NCBI GenBank assembly: GCA_012032075.1
Contig: JAAURU010000080.1
Span: 1 to 10,675, forward strand
Source of the DNA: Flavobacterium sp.
GTDB taxonomy: Bacteria > Bacteroidota > Bacteroidia > Flavobacteriales > Flavobacteriaceae
Length of the DNA: 10,675 nt
Direction: 5' to 3'
Shown here: piece after piece, positions 1-6,726 of the stretch
How the letters are laid out: each line of letters starts with the position of its first letter
Numbering within the stretch: the first letter of the stretch is position 1
Made by a program: the position numbers and the translations under genes
The notes under the pieces: generated by a model
What the model was told of the DNA's origin: nothing
Databases searched by the model: none
The model's input: only the letters and a program-made list of their open reading frames with translations

Positions 1-294
1 GTTAATTTTGAGATAATAGATTTGCAATTTGATGATTTGATACTTCATACTATTCCTCAAAAAATAGGAGTTAAAAAAACCAAGTGGCTTGCTTATAGTT
101 TATTGGTTGTTTTTATTACGCTAGATTTTTTAAATGGAAATGCAACTATTTCAACTATATGGATGACCGTTTTAGTAGCGTTTACAATTGCGATTTTTAC
201 TTTTTTTGCAAATGCTAATTGTAATAAATACTATACTTCTTTTTGGGTAGAGAGTATTCCTGTTTTTTGGTTGATGCTGCTTTTGTTGAAATAA
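1..294 (+). CDS. UbiA prenyltransferase-like membrane protein, C-terminal part
   Basis: The reading frame is open from the first base, so this is the 3' end of a longer gene whose start lies outside the window; the TTG at 22 is not a real start. About 97 residues are visible. An early stretch reads EIIDLQFD, and its DxxxD pattern followed by TIPQKIG resembles the second aspartate-rich motif of UbiA-type prenyltransferases. It is followed by about three hydrophobic membrane segments and an aromatic-rich C-terminus. From memory, Flavobacterium genomes carry a hypothetical membrane protein of about 280 residues with a very similar tail (TIPQKIG, then FWVE.PVFWLL). UbiA enzymes transfer prenyl chains to aromatic acceptors in the membrane; whether this one is active cannot be judged without the first Asp motif. 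The gene converges on the lipoprotein gene and ends before a shared hairpin. Confidence 0.6.
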   Translation, partial: VNFEIIDLQFDDLILHTIPQKIGVKKTKWLAYSLLVVFITLDFLNGNATISTIWMTVLVAFTIAIFTFFANANCNKYYTSFWVESIPVFWLMLLLLK

Positions 295-336
295 TAAATT
301 TTGAAAATCTAAATGTATTAAGTTCCTGAAATAAAA

Positions 337-360
337 AAACCCAAATTTTATTTTGGGTTT
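337..360. terminator. Bidirectional hairpin terminator
   Basis: A perfect 9-bp stem (AAACCCAAA at 337-345 with TTTGGGTTT at 352-360) has a 6-base loop and lies between two convergent genes. Read on the minus strand it is followed by a T run (complement of the A run 333-339), so it best serves the lipoprotein gene. It may also stop plus-strand transcription from the UbiA-like gene. Confidence 0.75.
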
Positions 361-383
361 AAGTTTAGTGTCTTTTATTTTTT

Positions 384-1160
384 TTAACTTCTTGAAAGTC
401 CTGTAACTTTAACTTGAACATTCTTATCCATTTTTCCATCACTTCTTACATCATTATTGCTGTAAACTCCCCATCTAAAATGATATTGTGCAGCACTGTT
501 GTTTCTTTCATCAGCTCTTCCTTCAAACTTTTTTACTCCATTAAAATAAAAAGTCATAATATCATTCTTCATGGTTAATTTGATTTTAAAATTTCTTCCT
601 TTCCAATTTCCATTGTCTATCACTTGGCTTCCGTTGCCTCTTGAACCATAGTCAATTTTCCCATCTTTTCTAATGTGAATCATTAATTGAGGGCCACAAC
701 AGCCAGCAAAAATTTGCGCAATGGTTAATTTTTCCTGACTGTCAGTCGTTACGTTATAAGTTGCTTCAAAGGAATGAGTTGTTCCAGTTTTTGTCCATTT
801 TAAACCTTGACCAGCTTCGGTTCTTGCATGGTCACTTCTGTCTCCATTAAAATGATCTCCTGTATATAATTTGAATATTTGGGTGCTTGTACCCTCAGAA
901 TACCATCTACTAATAGTATTAAAGTTTCTTCTTTCAACATTACTATTAATAACGGAAAAAATATTGAAGTCATAGTCAGATATTCTAGAATTCAAATTAG
1001 CTGCATCATCTTCTTCATTTATTGAACTATTTGGTTCTTCTATGATTGAATCACTACTACAAGAATTGATGAACATTGATAAAAATAATAGAAATGTTCC
1101 AAAAATTAAATACCTAATCTTTGCCCTACTTTTTCCGAATTTGTTTGCTAGTTTTTTCAT
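384..1160 (-). CDS. Lipoprotein with alginate-lyase-like (polysaccharide lyase jelly-roll) domain
   Basis: The product is 258 residues from the ATG at 1160. A charged N-terminus and hydrophobic segment lead to a lipobox-like INSC with Cys34, so it is probably an exported lipoprotein. An acidic linker precedes a beta-rich domain from about residue 65. Three short motifs recall the PL7-type alginate lyase signatures in the right order: HARTEAG at 111-117 (compare R-S/T-E-L-R), AQIF at 148-151 (compare Q-I/V-H), and YHFRWGVYS at 226-234 (compare YFKAGVYNQ). The motifs are divergent, so the substrate is uncertain; alginate, another polyuronate, or a binding-only protein are all possible. An upstream ATG at 1196 would add 12 residues but lies inside the palindromic operator, at or before the expected transcription start, so 1160 is preferred. 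The promoter arrangement suggests LacI-type repression relieved by a sugar. No lyase partner, SusC/D pair or LacI gene is in the window. Confidence 0.6.
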   Translation of the reverse strand: MKKLANKFGKSRAKIRYLIFGTFLLFLSMFINSCSSDSIIEEPNSSINEEDDAANLNSRISDYDFNIFSVINSNVERRNFNTISRWYSEGTSTQIFKLYTGDHFNGDRSDHARTEAGQGLKWTKTGTTHSFEATYNVTTDSQEKLTIAQIFAGCCGPQLMIHIRKDGKIDYGSRGNGSQVIDNGNWKGRNFKIKLTMKNDIMTFYFNGVKKFEGRADERNNSAAQYHFRWGVYSNNDVRSDGKMDKNVQVKVTGLSRS

Positions 1161-1191
1161 TTTGATTTGTTTGTTTGAAATTAATATTAGA

Positions 1192-1205
1192 CGCAATCGA
1201 TTGCG
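1192..1205. promoter_or_regulatory. LacI/PurR-type palindromic operator
   Basis: CGCAATCGATTGCG is a perfect 14-bp palindrome with the central CG typical of LacI/GalR-family operators; with flanks (ACGCAATCGATTGCGC) it is close to the E. coli PurR box ACGCAAACGTTTGCGT. It stands out in a very AT-rich spacer. It sits 4 bp downstream of the -7 element of the lipoprotein promoter, about where transcription would start, the classic position for a repressor. Confidence 0.7.
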
Positions 1206-1209
1206 CAGA

Positions 1210-1240
1210 TAAACTTAGTCATTTTTTTTGTTTTAACAAA
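1210..1240 (-). promoter_or_regulatory. Bacteroidota promoter of the lyase-like lipoprotein gene
   Basis: On the minus strand a TTTG (complement of 1237-1240) is followed after exactly 19 bp by TAAGTTTA (complement of 1210-1217), one mismatch from the TAnnTTTG consensus of the Bacteroidota housekeeping sigma factor. The rest of the spacer up to the next gene (1241-1482) is very AT-rich and I see no gene or RNA in it. Confidence 0.55.
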
Positions 1241-1482
1241 TGTTTTTGAAAAAAAATAAAATATATTTTATTGATTATTAATGCGTTGAATTTACATAGA
1301 GTGTAATTAGAATTAAGGTATTTCAAGGTTTAAATTTGTTTTTTAAATAGGGATAAATTTATTATTTACTTGTTTTTCATTGTATTAACAAATTTAAAAA
1401 AGATTAAATTTTATAGAATAAAGTTTTTTTTATCAGAAATGAATTCCTATCTTAGCAGTCCCAAATTTAACATAATATACCT

Positions 1483-2332
1483 ATGAAAACACAATTACTT
1501 ACCCTAATTGCGTTTGCGCTATCTTTATTGGCAAACGACAAAATCCCGATTTAAATATCAAGTTAAAAGAAATTAAAAGTATTGAACATAATACTAGTAA
1601 TGGTGATAAAATCACAAAAAATTACACTTTTGATAATGGAAAATTAAAATCTATCAAAACTTCTGATATTGTTCAAAACTTCTTCTATAATAATAATGGC
1701 ACTTTAGATAAGACTGTTAGAGAAAATGAAGCTTTTGGTTGGAAAGAAATTGCTAATTATGAATATGACCAAATGGTAATTTAACTAAATATACTAACAC
1801 TTATAATGAAGGGAATAAAAGTGTTGCCAAAACTATTGTATTTAAACATGAAGGAAGTAAGATAAGAGCAATTACTAAAATGAGTAATAGCCCAAAAAAA
1901 TATGTACAATGGATTGATTATACTTTGCAAGATGGTAAAATTGTGAGTGAATCTGAACGTGATTTGAATCAAAAAATTATTAGCAATAAAAGAATCGATT
2001 ATAATGAAAATGACATAGTAGCTTATAAAGGTTTACTAGGAGATCGTTCAATGGATAATTATGATTATGACGATAAAAATTCGGCAATGCTTTTATTAGT
2101 ACAAAATGTTTTTGGAGAAAATTATCAAACAATCATAACATTAATTTCTTCACATGAAAAAGAATTTCCTTTAGAAAGTATGTCAGATCATAATTTTGTG
2201 AAGTTTACTTCTACTAAGCCATCTAAAAATGAGTATTCGAATGTTTATACTTATAATAACTTTGGTTATCCTAAAACACATACACAACTTAATGGTGGTT
2301 ACAAAACTACTGTTACATATGAATATGAATAA
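1483..2332 (+). CDS. Secreted YD-repeat-like protein, frameshifted twice
   Basis: An ATG at 1483 opens a signal-peptide-like sequence (MKTQLLTLIAFALSLLAN), then the frame stops at 1552. One missing base around 1536-1543 (for example an A in the run 1540-1543) restores NPDLNIKLKEIK and onward. A second missing A near 1771-1773 restores YDQNGNLTKYTN, after which the frame is open to the stop at 2330. The repaired protein would be about 283 residues. It is rich in Tyr/Asp/Asn/Gly beta-hairpin units such as YTFDNGKLKSI, FFYNNNGTLDK, YEYDQNGNLTKYT and TYNNFGYPKTHT, like the YD or RHS-type repeats in many small exported Bacteroidota proteins of unknown function. A possible -7 element TATCTTAG at 1448-1455 has one mismatch to consensus. 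No function can be assigned beyond probable export. The gene converges on the SRPBCC gene and shares its terminator. Confidence 0.65.
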
Positions 2333-2353
2333 GTAAAACCACATAAAAATATA

Positions 2354-2382
2354 AAACCGCAATTTTATTTAAGTTGCGGTTT
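2354..2382. terminator. Bidirectional terminator between convergent genes
   Basis: AAACCGCAA (2354-2362) pairs with TTGCGGTTT (2374-2382) across an 11-base loop, followed on the plus strand by a T run to 2386 and on the minus strand by a weaker T-containing tract. It ends the plus-strand YD-like gene and the minus-strand operon. The restored stop codon of the SRPBCC gene (2371-2369) falls in the loop, so the coding end and the terminator overlap. Confidence 0.75.
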
Positions 2383-2844
2383 TTTTATACTTTATTTCAT
2401 TTTCAGAAATCATCTTCAAAACTTGATTTCGATATAATAGAAATTGAACCAAATGTTTTTTCAGTAATAAGTAATCGAATACTTTCCCAAAAATTCCGAA
2501 GGGTGTTTCATATTGTAAAATATCTTGCATAATAGTAACACCCTTTTTTCTTCAAATAGATGTTGGTGTTTAAAACTTTTAAAATGACCTTTTAGTTGTT
2601 CATCTATAAAATAAGTATAAAAATCCATTTCAGAGATAATACTTTGATGTTGAAGGTAAAACCCAAAATGTTTGCCTTTCCAAGTAACCGTTTCTCCTTT
2701 CTCAATTAATCCAGAGGTTCTTCCTATAATTGCTTTTTCATGAGTTTGACTTGCCGATTGTTGATGCAAATCAATGTTTCTGGAATTGTTGAATACGGTT
2801 TCAATAGGTGCTTTAATTTCAGTTCTGAGGTGAATTGTTGTCAT
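2369..2844 (-). CDS. SRPBCC family (START/Bet v 1-like) protein, frameshifted
   Basis: The N-terminal 100 or so residues (TTIHLRTEIKAPIETVFNNSRNID, then THEKAIIGRTSGLIEKGETVTWKGKHFG) are typical of the SRPBCC ligand-binding fold in the branch often called 'cell division protein' in Flavobacteria. As written the frame goes off after LFEEK and stops at 2461. One extra A in the minus-strand A run (complement of 2544-2549) restores KGVTIMQDILQYETPFGIFGKVFDYLLL and a C-terminus ending at 2369, giving about 158 residues, the usual family length. The ATG overlaps the stop of the upstream TIGR01777 gene as ATGA, which implies translational coupling. SRPBCC proteins have a deep hydrophobic pocket and bind lipids or other hydrophobic ligands; the ligand here is unknown. 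It is the last gene of the operon. Confidence 0.85.
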
Positions 2845-3748
2845 TTTACTAAATTTTCAAATGTTTTTTCCAAAGTTTCAAACTTAAATTGAAAACCTTT
2901 TTGAAGCAATCGTTCAGGAATAACGTTTCTGCTTTTTAAAACCAATTCGGGTTCTGTTTTTATAATTTTTGCTCCTATTCCTAGTAAGAATTTAGGTGTT
3001 GGTAAACCTATTGGCACTTTTAAAGACCTTCTTAATTGTTTCATAAATACTTTGTTTTGAACAGGTTTTGGAGCAACAACATTTACAACTCCAGTCATGT
3101 TTTCGTTGATGATGAATTCGATAGCTCTTGCAAAATCATGTTCGTGAAGCCAACTTATAAATTGATTGCCACTAGCTTGTTTTCCACCTAAACCAAATTG
3201 AGCTAATCGTTTTAAAGGAATAAAAGCACCACCTTTTTTACCTAAAACAATTGAAGTTCGTAAGGCTGTTTTCAAAGTATTTTTAGATGGAACTTCAAAA
3301 AAAGTTTGTTCCCAAGTTTTAGCCACATTCATAGAAAAATCATCACCTATTTCTCCATTTTCTTCAGTCATTTGCTGGTTTTCAGAATGGCTGTATATTG
3401 TAGCTGTTGATGAATTTAACCAATGTTTTGGTGGATTGGTACAACTTAAAACCGCAATATTTAGAATGGCAGTACTATGACACGAGAAGCTAAAATTTCT
3501 TTTTTATTTTCAGTAGTATAACGACAATCTACCGATTTTCCTGCGAGATTGATTAAAACTGTTGCGTTTTCCAAATGTTTTTCCCAACCAGTCAATGTTT
3601 TGGCATCCCAATTCACATAATTGATGTTGTCTTTCACTTGGGATTTTCCTCTAGTTAAAACAACAATTTCTGCATATTCATCTTTGAAATAATTGACCAA
3701 AACCTGACCCAAAAAACCTGTTCCAGCTACTATAATTAATTTTTTCAT
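2841..3748 (-). CDS. TIGR01777 family NAD(P)-dependent epimerase-like protein, frameshifted
   Basis: The gene starts at 3748 with MKKLIIVAGTGFLG, a Rossmann GxGxxG nucleotide-binding motif of the extended SDR type, followed by LINLAGKSVDCRYTTENKKEILASRV, characteristic of TIGR01777 (relatives of E. coli YfcH). The frame then stops at 3461. One missing base near 3480 restores HSTAILNIAVLSCTNPPKHW and joins the second piece (to 2841). That piece carries SIVLGKKGGAF, FISWLHEHDFARAIEFII and a C-terminal DUF1731-like end (PELVLKSRNVIPERLLQKGF). The repaired length is about 302 residues, normal for the family. Its substrate is unknown in general. It starts 3 bp after the DCC gene and overlaps the SRPBCC gene by 4 bp, placing it firmly in the operon. 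Confidence 0.9.
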
Positions 3749-3751
3749 TTG

Positions 3752-4573
3752 TTATAAATTTAAGATAACTAGTAATATTATAATGCGATATAAAATCCAT
3801 GTTAAGGTTAAAAACTTTGGTAATCCTAGAAGACTTACTCTTCTATAATGTTCCAATATCATTAAGTTTACGGTTAACCCAAACCAACCTAAAACGACAT
3901 ATTCATTGATAGAAATAAATTGATTTGATAATAGAATAGGTACTAAAAACAAACTTCCCATTACTGAAACAGTAACCAAATTCCCAACGTAGTTGAGTTG
4001 CTTCTCTTTGCTTAATTTCTGAATGAAAAGATATTGGAAACCAATTTGTCCAACAGCTAAAAGCAATTCTCTACTAAAATTTCCATTTGGCAAAAGTGTA
4101 ATCAAGTCTGCATATTGAAACAATACAACTGCCGTAAAAAGAGTAGCAAATAATATGTATAACAATCGATATTTTACATTAAAAGTGGGAACACATTGTA
4201 TATTACTTTCATTTGTAACTTTACTTGGAGCAATTACTTTTCGATTGTAAGAAATGAATTTGTATAGTTTTTTTAAGAAGAAATTTACAGGTTGCAGATT
4301 TCCCACTTTTTCCATCCAAGGAAATGAATTCCCTATTACTTTTAGTAAACTATCAATTCCATAAAGTACTTTTTTGTTTTTAGAATCTACTAATGCAATT
4401 TCGTTTTTAGCTTTGTCTAAATCAATATAGTTTTGTTCCTCTTCAGATAGTGTTGAGAATGGTTTTCTTCCGTTTTCATCTAGCATATTTACTTTAATAA
4501 ATCCAGCAGTATAAAGGTTGCACATCGGACAGACTTCATCGTAAAGCAGTGTGTGATTATTTAGTGTTTTCAT
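3752..4573 (-). CDS. DCC family thiol-disulfide oxidoreductase with membrane-spanning tail
   Basis: From the ATG at 4573 the protein has 273 residues. Residues 8-19 read TLLYDEVCPMCN, with Asp12, Cys15 and Cys18 forming the DxxCxxC signature of the DCC (DUF393) family, thioredoxin-fold proteins named for this motif. The domain extends to about residue 110 (ALVDSKNKKVLYGIDSLLKVI is typical). The second half, from about 135, has five likely membrane segments (for example YILFATLFTAVVLFQYA and FGLTVNLMILEHYRRV), so the protein is membrane-anchored and longer than a bare DCC domain of about 130 residues. A start at 4594 would overlap the DUF2071 gene by 17 bp; the ATG at 4573 follows that gene's stop after 4 bp and places the conserved motif near the N-terminus as usual, so it is preferred. 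Redox partner and substrate are unknown. Confidence 0.85.
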   Translation of the reverse strand: MKTLNNHTLLYDEVCPMCNLYTAGFIKVNMLDENGRKPFSTLSEEEQNYIDLDKAKNEIALVDSKNKKVLYGIDSLLKVIGNSFPWMEKVGNLQPVNFFLKKLYKFISYNRKVIAPSKVTNESNIQCVPTFNVKYRLLYILFATLFTAVVLFQYADLITLLPNGNFSRELLLAVGQIGFQYLFIQKLSKEKQLNYVGNLVTVSVMGSLFLVPILLSNQFISINEYVVLGWFGLTVNLMILEHYRRVSLLGLPKFLTLTWILYRIIILLVILNL

Positions 4574-4577
4574 TTTA

Positions 4578-5282
4578 TTATTTTTTACCTTCAATAGTTA
4601 TGGCTGAACCTTTTGCGAAAAAAGCGGAAGTAGGAGTTAAATCTTGTAAGAAGGAGAAATCATTACCGTAAATACTTTTAAAATCTACCTTAATTTCATA
4701 ATCTAACACTTCTAACTGATTCCATCTAGGATGTGTTACTTCATATTCAATGGTTTTAGTTTCGTTGTATTTGGTATATCCAAAATAATGCTCTGTTATA
4801 AATTCTACTTCAGAATTTTCTGCAATTGGAAATAAGGTTTTATCTGTTTTCATTGAAATATAATTCCATTCTTCATCCTTTTTCCATTCATATTTGAAAA
4901 ATTTCGAATTTGCATCTTCAGTTCTTGAGTGTTTTATTGGTAAAGTAGCGTAGTGTTCATTATAAAGCGTATTGGCTACAAATGAAATAGCTCTTTTAGG
5001 AACAATTTCTTTAATAAAAACTACTCCACGTTTCCATTGACCATTTTCAAAACGCTTTACATAAAAACGAAGATTTACTTCTTCAAAATTAACATGAAAA
5101 GGAACTTTTATTCCCAATACTTTTACGTTCTCAAACATAAAACCTATTAAACTGATGTAGCATTTGCCATTCCATAAATCTAATTCAGTTCCAATAGGGA
5201 CATATTTTTCTAATTTTTTGAATCAATCACATAATTGATTAGAATTAAATCATTCCATTGTGCTGTTAGAAAACTTTTAGTC
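4578..5282 (-). CDS. DUF2071 (YqjF-like) protein, frameshifted
   Basis: The 186-residue piece beginning at 5138 is a clear DUF2071 match: VLGIKVPFHVNFEEVNLRFYV, GVVFIKEIVPKRAI, EHYATLPIKHS, EFITEHYFGYTKYN and EVTHPRWNQLEV. Its true N-terminus lies upstream in another frame: SFLTAQWNDLILINYVIDSK, then after one missing A (minus-strand A run, complement of 5214-5219) KLEKYVPIGTELDLWNGKCYISLIGF, which runs into the ATG at 5138. The repaired domain is about 235 residues, the normal size. I see no ATG for an independent start near 5282, and as written the domain is joined in frame to the membrane segment upstream, so either the two are fused or a further error hides the boundary. The biochemical role of DUF2071 is not established. 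The stop is followed after 4 bp by the DCC gene. Confidence 0.8.
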
Positions 5283-5557
5283 TTTCTATTTTGAAAGTGA
5301 ATAATATAAGTTAAGAAAAATATTAAGAAGATAGGAATTGAAAACAACCAAGTAAAATCTCCATTCCAAAAACAAAAGAATAATATAACTAATGCAAAAT
5401 ATACATGTATAAATTTGTTTTTAGGAAATTGTATTATATAAATTATTGCAGCTAATACTTGAAAAGCACCTGTTAATGGTAAACCATAGCCTCCAAATAG
5501 CAAAAAAAGTAGTGCTATTATGTTTATAAATTTTATTCCTTTTAAATTCACTTCCAT
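5210..5557 (-). CDS. Small membrane protein, apparently running into DUF2071
   Basis: From the ATG at 5557, the first 90 or so residues contain about four hydrophobic segments (FINIIALLFLLFGGYGLPL, FQVLAAIIYIIQF, FIHVYFALVILFFCFW, LFSIPIFLIFFLTYIIHF). I do not recognise a named family, though similar small membrane proteins of about 100 residues are familiar from Flavobacteria. The frame then continues into SFLTAQWNDLILINYVID, the start of a DUF2071 domain, and stops at 5210. Adding one A to the short A run complementary to 5289-5292 would create HFQK followed by TAG, ending a stand-alone protein of about 90 residues. A true membrane-DUF2071 fusion is the alternative. An inverted repeat (5571-5596) lies just upstream of the ATG, so this gene may have its own regulated promoter or an operator within the operon. 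Confidence 0.6.
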   Translation of the reverse strand: MEVNLKGIKFINIIALLFLLFGGYGLPLTGAFQVLAAIIYIIQFPKNKFIHVYFALVILFFCFWNGDFTWLFSIPIFLIFFLTYIIHFQNRKTKSFLTAQWNDLILINYVIDSKN

Positions 5558-5570
5558 GATACTTTATTTT

Positions 5571-5596
5571 AAACTTTCAGAAAAAAATGAAAGTTT
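5571..5596. promoter_or_regulatory. Inverted repeat, candidate GbsR/MarR operator (copy 2)
   Basis: AAACTTTCA (5571-5579), eight bases, then TGAAAGTTT (5588-5596). The arms and the spacer length are identical to the copy upstream of the regulator gene. It lies in the 52-bp gap between the regulator's stop and the ATG of the next gene. Confidence 0.65.
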
Positions 5597-5609
5597 TGAT
5601 TAATTTTTT

Positions 5610-6116
5610 TTATTTCTTCATTATTTTTACAACTAGCTTTGCTAACCAATTGTCTTTGTATTCTGTAATTTTATCTAGCATATTATCAGCTTGTAAAACA
5701 AAATCATATAGCTTATTGGTTTGTTCCACAAAATGTTTTTCGGCTTCAGATTTATTTGCTTCAATAGAAGAAACTTCTTTTAAAACTTTTAAAGCTGGTT
5801 TTATTTCTCTTTTGCTTCGTTCTCTTGCTATTTTTACGGCTAATTCGTCTAAGTCTTTTTCCGCAGTAAAAAATTCTCTTCGTTCTCCAGCTTTGTATTC
5901 TTTGTATGCAATTCCCCAATCCATTAAAGCTCTTAAGTTCATGCTCGCATTTCCTCTTGATATTTGTAATTCCTCCATAATATCTTCCATAGAAACAGGT
6001 TCGTTACTTATCATCAACAAAGCATGTATTTGAGCCATGGTTTTGTTAATTCCCCATTGAGAACCAAGTGCTCCCCAAGTTTGAACGAATTTATTTTTTG
6101 CTTCTTTGAATTGCAT
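5610..6116 (-). CDS. GbsR/MarR family transcriptional regulator
   Basis: A complete 168-residue protein. Residues 10-36 (FVQTWGALGSQWGINKTMAQIHALLMI) are typical of the GbsR branch of MarR-like regulators. A winged helix-turn-helix follows at 40-85: EPVSMEDIMEELQISRGNASMNLRALMDWGIAYKE is the helix-turn-helix, with recognition helix around RGNASMNLRAL, and AGERREFFTAEKD is the wing. The C-terminal half is mainly helical and probably makes the dimer. GbsR-type proteins are usually repressors; the prototype in Bacillus controls glycine betaine synthesis from choline, but no such genes are here, so the effector is unknown. It is the first gene of a minus-strand operon, flanked on both sides by the same inverted repeat, one copy overlapping its own promoter, which suggests autoregulation and control of the downstream genes. 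Confidence 0.9.
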   Translation of the reverse strand: MQFKEAKNKFVQTWGALGSQWGINKTMAQIHALLMISNEPVSMEDIMEELQISRGNASMNLRALMDWGIAYKEYKAGERREFFTAEKDLDELAVKIARERSKREIKPALKVLKEVSSIEANKSEAEKHFVEQTNKLYDFVLQADNMLDKITEYKDNWLAKLVVKIMKK

Positions 6117-6142
6117 TTTTAGGTATTTCTAATTTGATAGTA

Positions 6143-6174
6143 CAAATGTATGTAAAAGTTTTTAAACTTTCAAA
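6143..6174 (-). promoter_or_regulatory. Promoter of the regulator operon
   Basis: On the minus strand TTTG (complement of 6171-6174) is followed after 20 bp by TACATTTG (complement of 6143-6150), a full match to the Bacteroidota -7 consensus TAnnTTTG, 26 bp before the ATG of the regulator. The -33 element lies inside the inverted repeat 6164-6189, so a protein bound there would block RNA polymerase. Confidence 0.6.
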
Positions 6175-6189
6175 AATAAATGAAAGTTT
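6164..6189. promoter_or_regulatory. Inverted repeat, candidate GbsR/MarR operator (copy 1)
   Basis: AAACTTTCA (6164-6172), an 8-base spacer, then TGAAAGTTT (6181-6189); one further T-A pair extends the arms to 10 bp. A third half-site, AAAGTTT at 6155-6161, adjoins it. The repeat covers the -33 region of the regulator promoter and reappears with identical arms and spacing at 5571-5596. Confidence 0.7.
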
Positions 6190-6244
6190 ATTTTTGGCAC
6201 AGTAATTGGATATTTTAAAATATAACAAATAAAATGAATGTATT

Positions 6245-6724
6245 ATGAAAACTATAATTAGAACAATACCAAGAGAATCAGTTATTGAGAGGACAAAATT
6301 TTTCTTCTTTATATTTTTATTATTTTTTGCCTTACAAAGTAAAGCACAAATTTCAGTAAATATTAATGTGAATTCAGGACCAACTAGAGTATATGAACCA
6401 GCACCAGCTCCAAGGCATGTACATACAAATTATTGTCATCATGAAGAAGTAGTTGAATATTACTATTATCCTGAAATTGAAGCTTATTTTGATATTCAAT
6501 CATCAGTTTATATTTATTATGCTTCTAATGGTTGGGTTAGATCTAGATATTTACCAAGACATTGTGATGATTATGATGTAAATAGAGGGTATAGAGTAGT
6601 GCTAGATTATCATGGACACAGACCTTATGCTCATTTTCACGAACACAAAGCGAAGTATAAATGTAAAGGTTATAAAAAAGTACACAAACATAAAAAGCAT
6701 AAGAAATATAGATATGATGATTAA
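6245..6724 (+). CDS. Small secreted His/Tyr/Lys-rich protein
   Basis: A 159-residue protein with a long N-region and a hydrophobic core (FFFFIFLLFFAL) ending in SKAQ, a likely signal peptidase I site after residue 34. The mature part has HVHTNYCHHEE and a YYYY stretch, a central core (EAYFDIQSSVYIYYASNGWVRSRYLPRHCDDYDVNRGYRVVLDYHGHRPY) and a basic tail with many His and Lys (HKAKYKCKGYKKVHKHKKHKKYRYDD). From memory, Flavobacteria have exported hypothetical proteins with the same core pattern (AYFDI, YLPRHYxxYDxxxGYKV, HGxxPY). The function is unknown. The His clusters could bind metal ions and the basic tail an acidic polymer, but both are guesses. It is a single gene ending at a strong hairpin shared with the convergent coiled-coil gene. 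Confidence 0.75.
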   Translation: MKTIIRTIPRESVIERTKFFFFIFLLFFALQSKAQISVNINVNSGPTRVYEPAPAPRHVHTNYCHHEEVVEYYYYPEIEAYFDIQSSVYIYYASNGWVRSRYLPRHCDDYDVNRGYRVVLDYHGHRPYAHFHEHKAKYKCKGYKKVHKHKKHKKYRYDD

Positions 6725-6726
6725 TA

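Noticed and set aside
1161..1196. N-terminal extension of the lipoprotein from the ATG at 1196
   Set aside because: The ATG is inside the palindromic operator near the expected transcription start, and the 12 added residues push the signal peptide inward.
1781..1972. Minus-strand open frame of 63 codons
   Set aside because: It lies opposite the repaired YD-like gene, has shadow-like composition (Phe/Ile/Ser from the reverse of Lys/Asn/Glu codons) and no start context.
4574..4594. Upstream start of the DCC gene at 4594
   Set aside because: It overlaps the DUF2071 gene by 17 bp and adds residues before a motif that is normally near the N-terminus; the ATG at 4573 fits better.
5571..5596. Inverted repeat read as a terminator after the regulator gene
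   Set aside because: The stem is AT-rich and short on pairing energy, no T run follows on the minus strand, and an identical copy sits in the regulator's promoter, which favours an operator.
5587..6033. Plus-strand open frame of 148 codons
   Set aside because: It is the reverse of the well-supported GbsR/MarR gene; its Ser/Leu/Phe-rich composition is typical of an antisense shadow.
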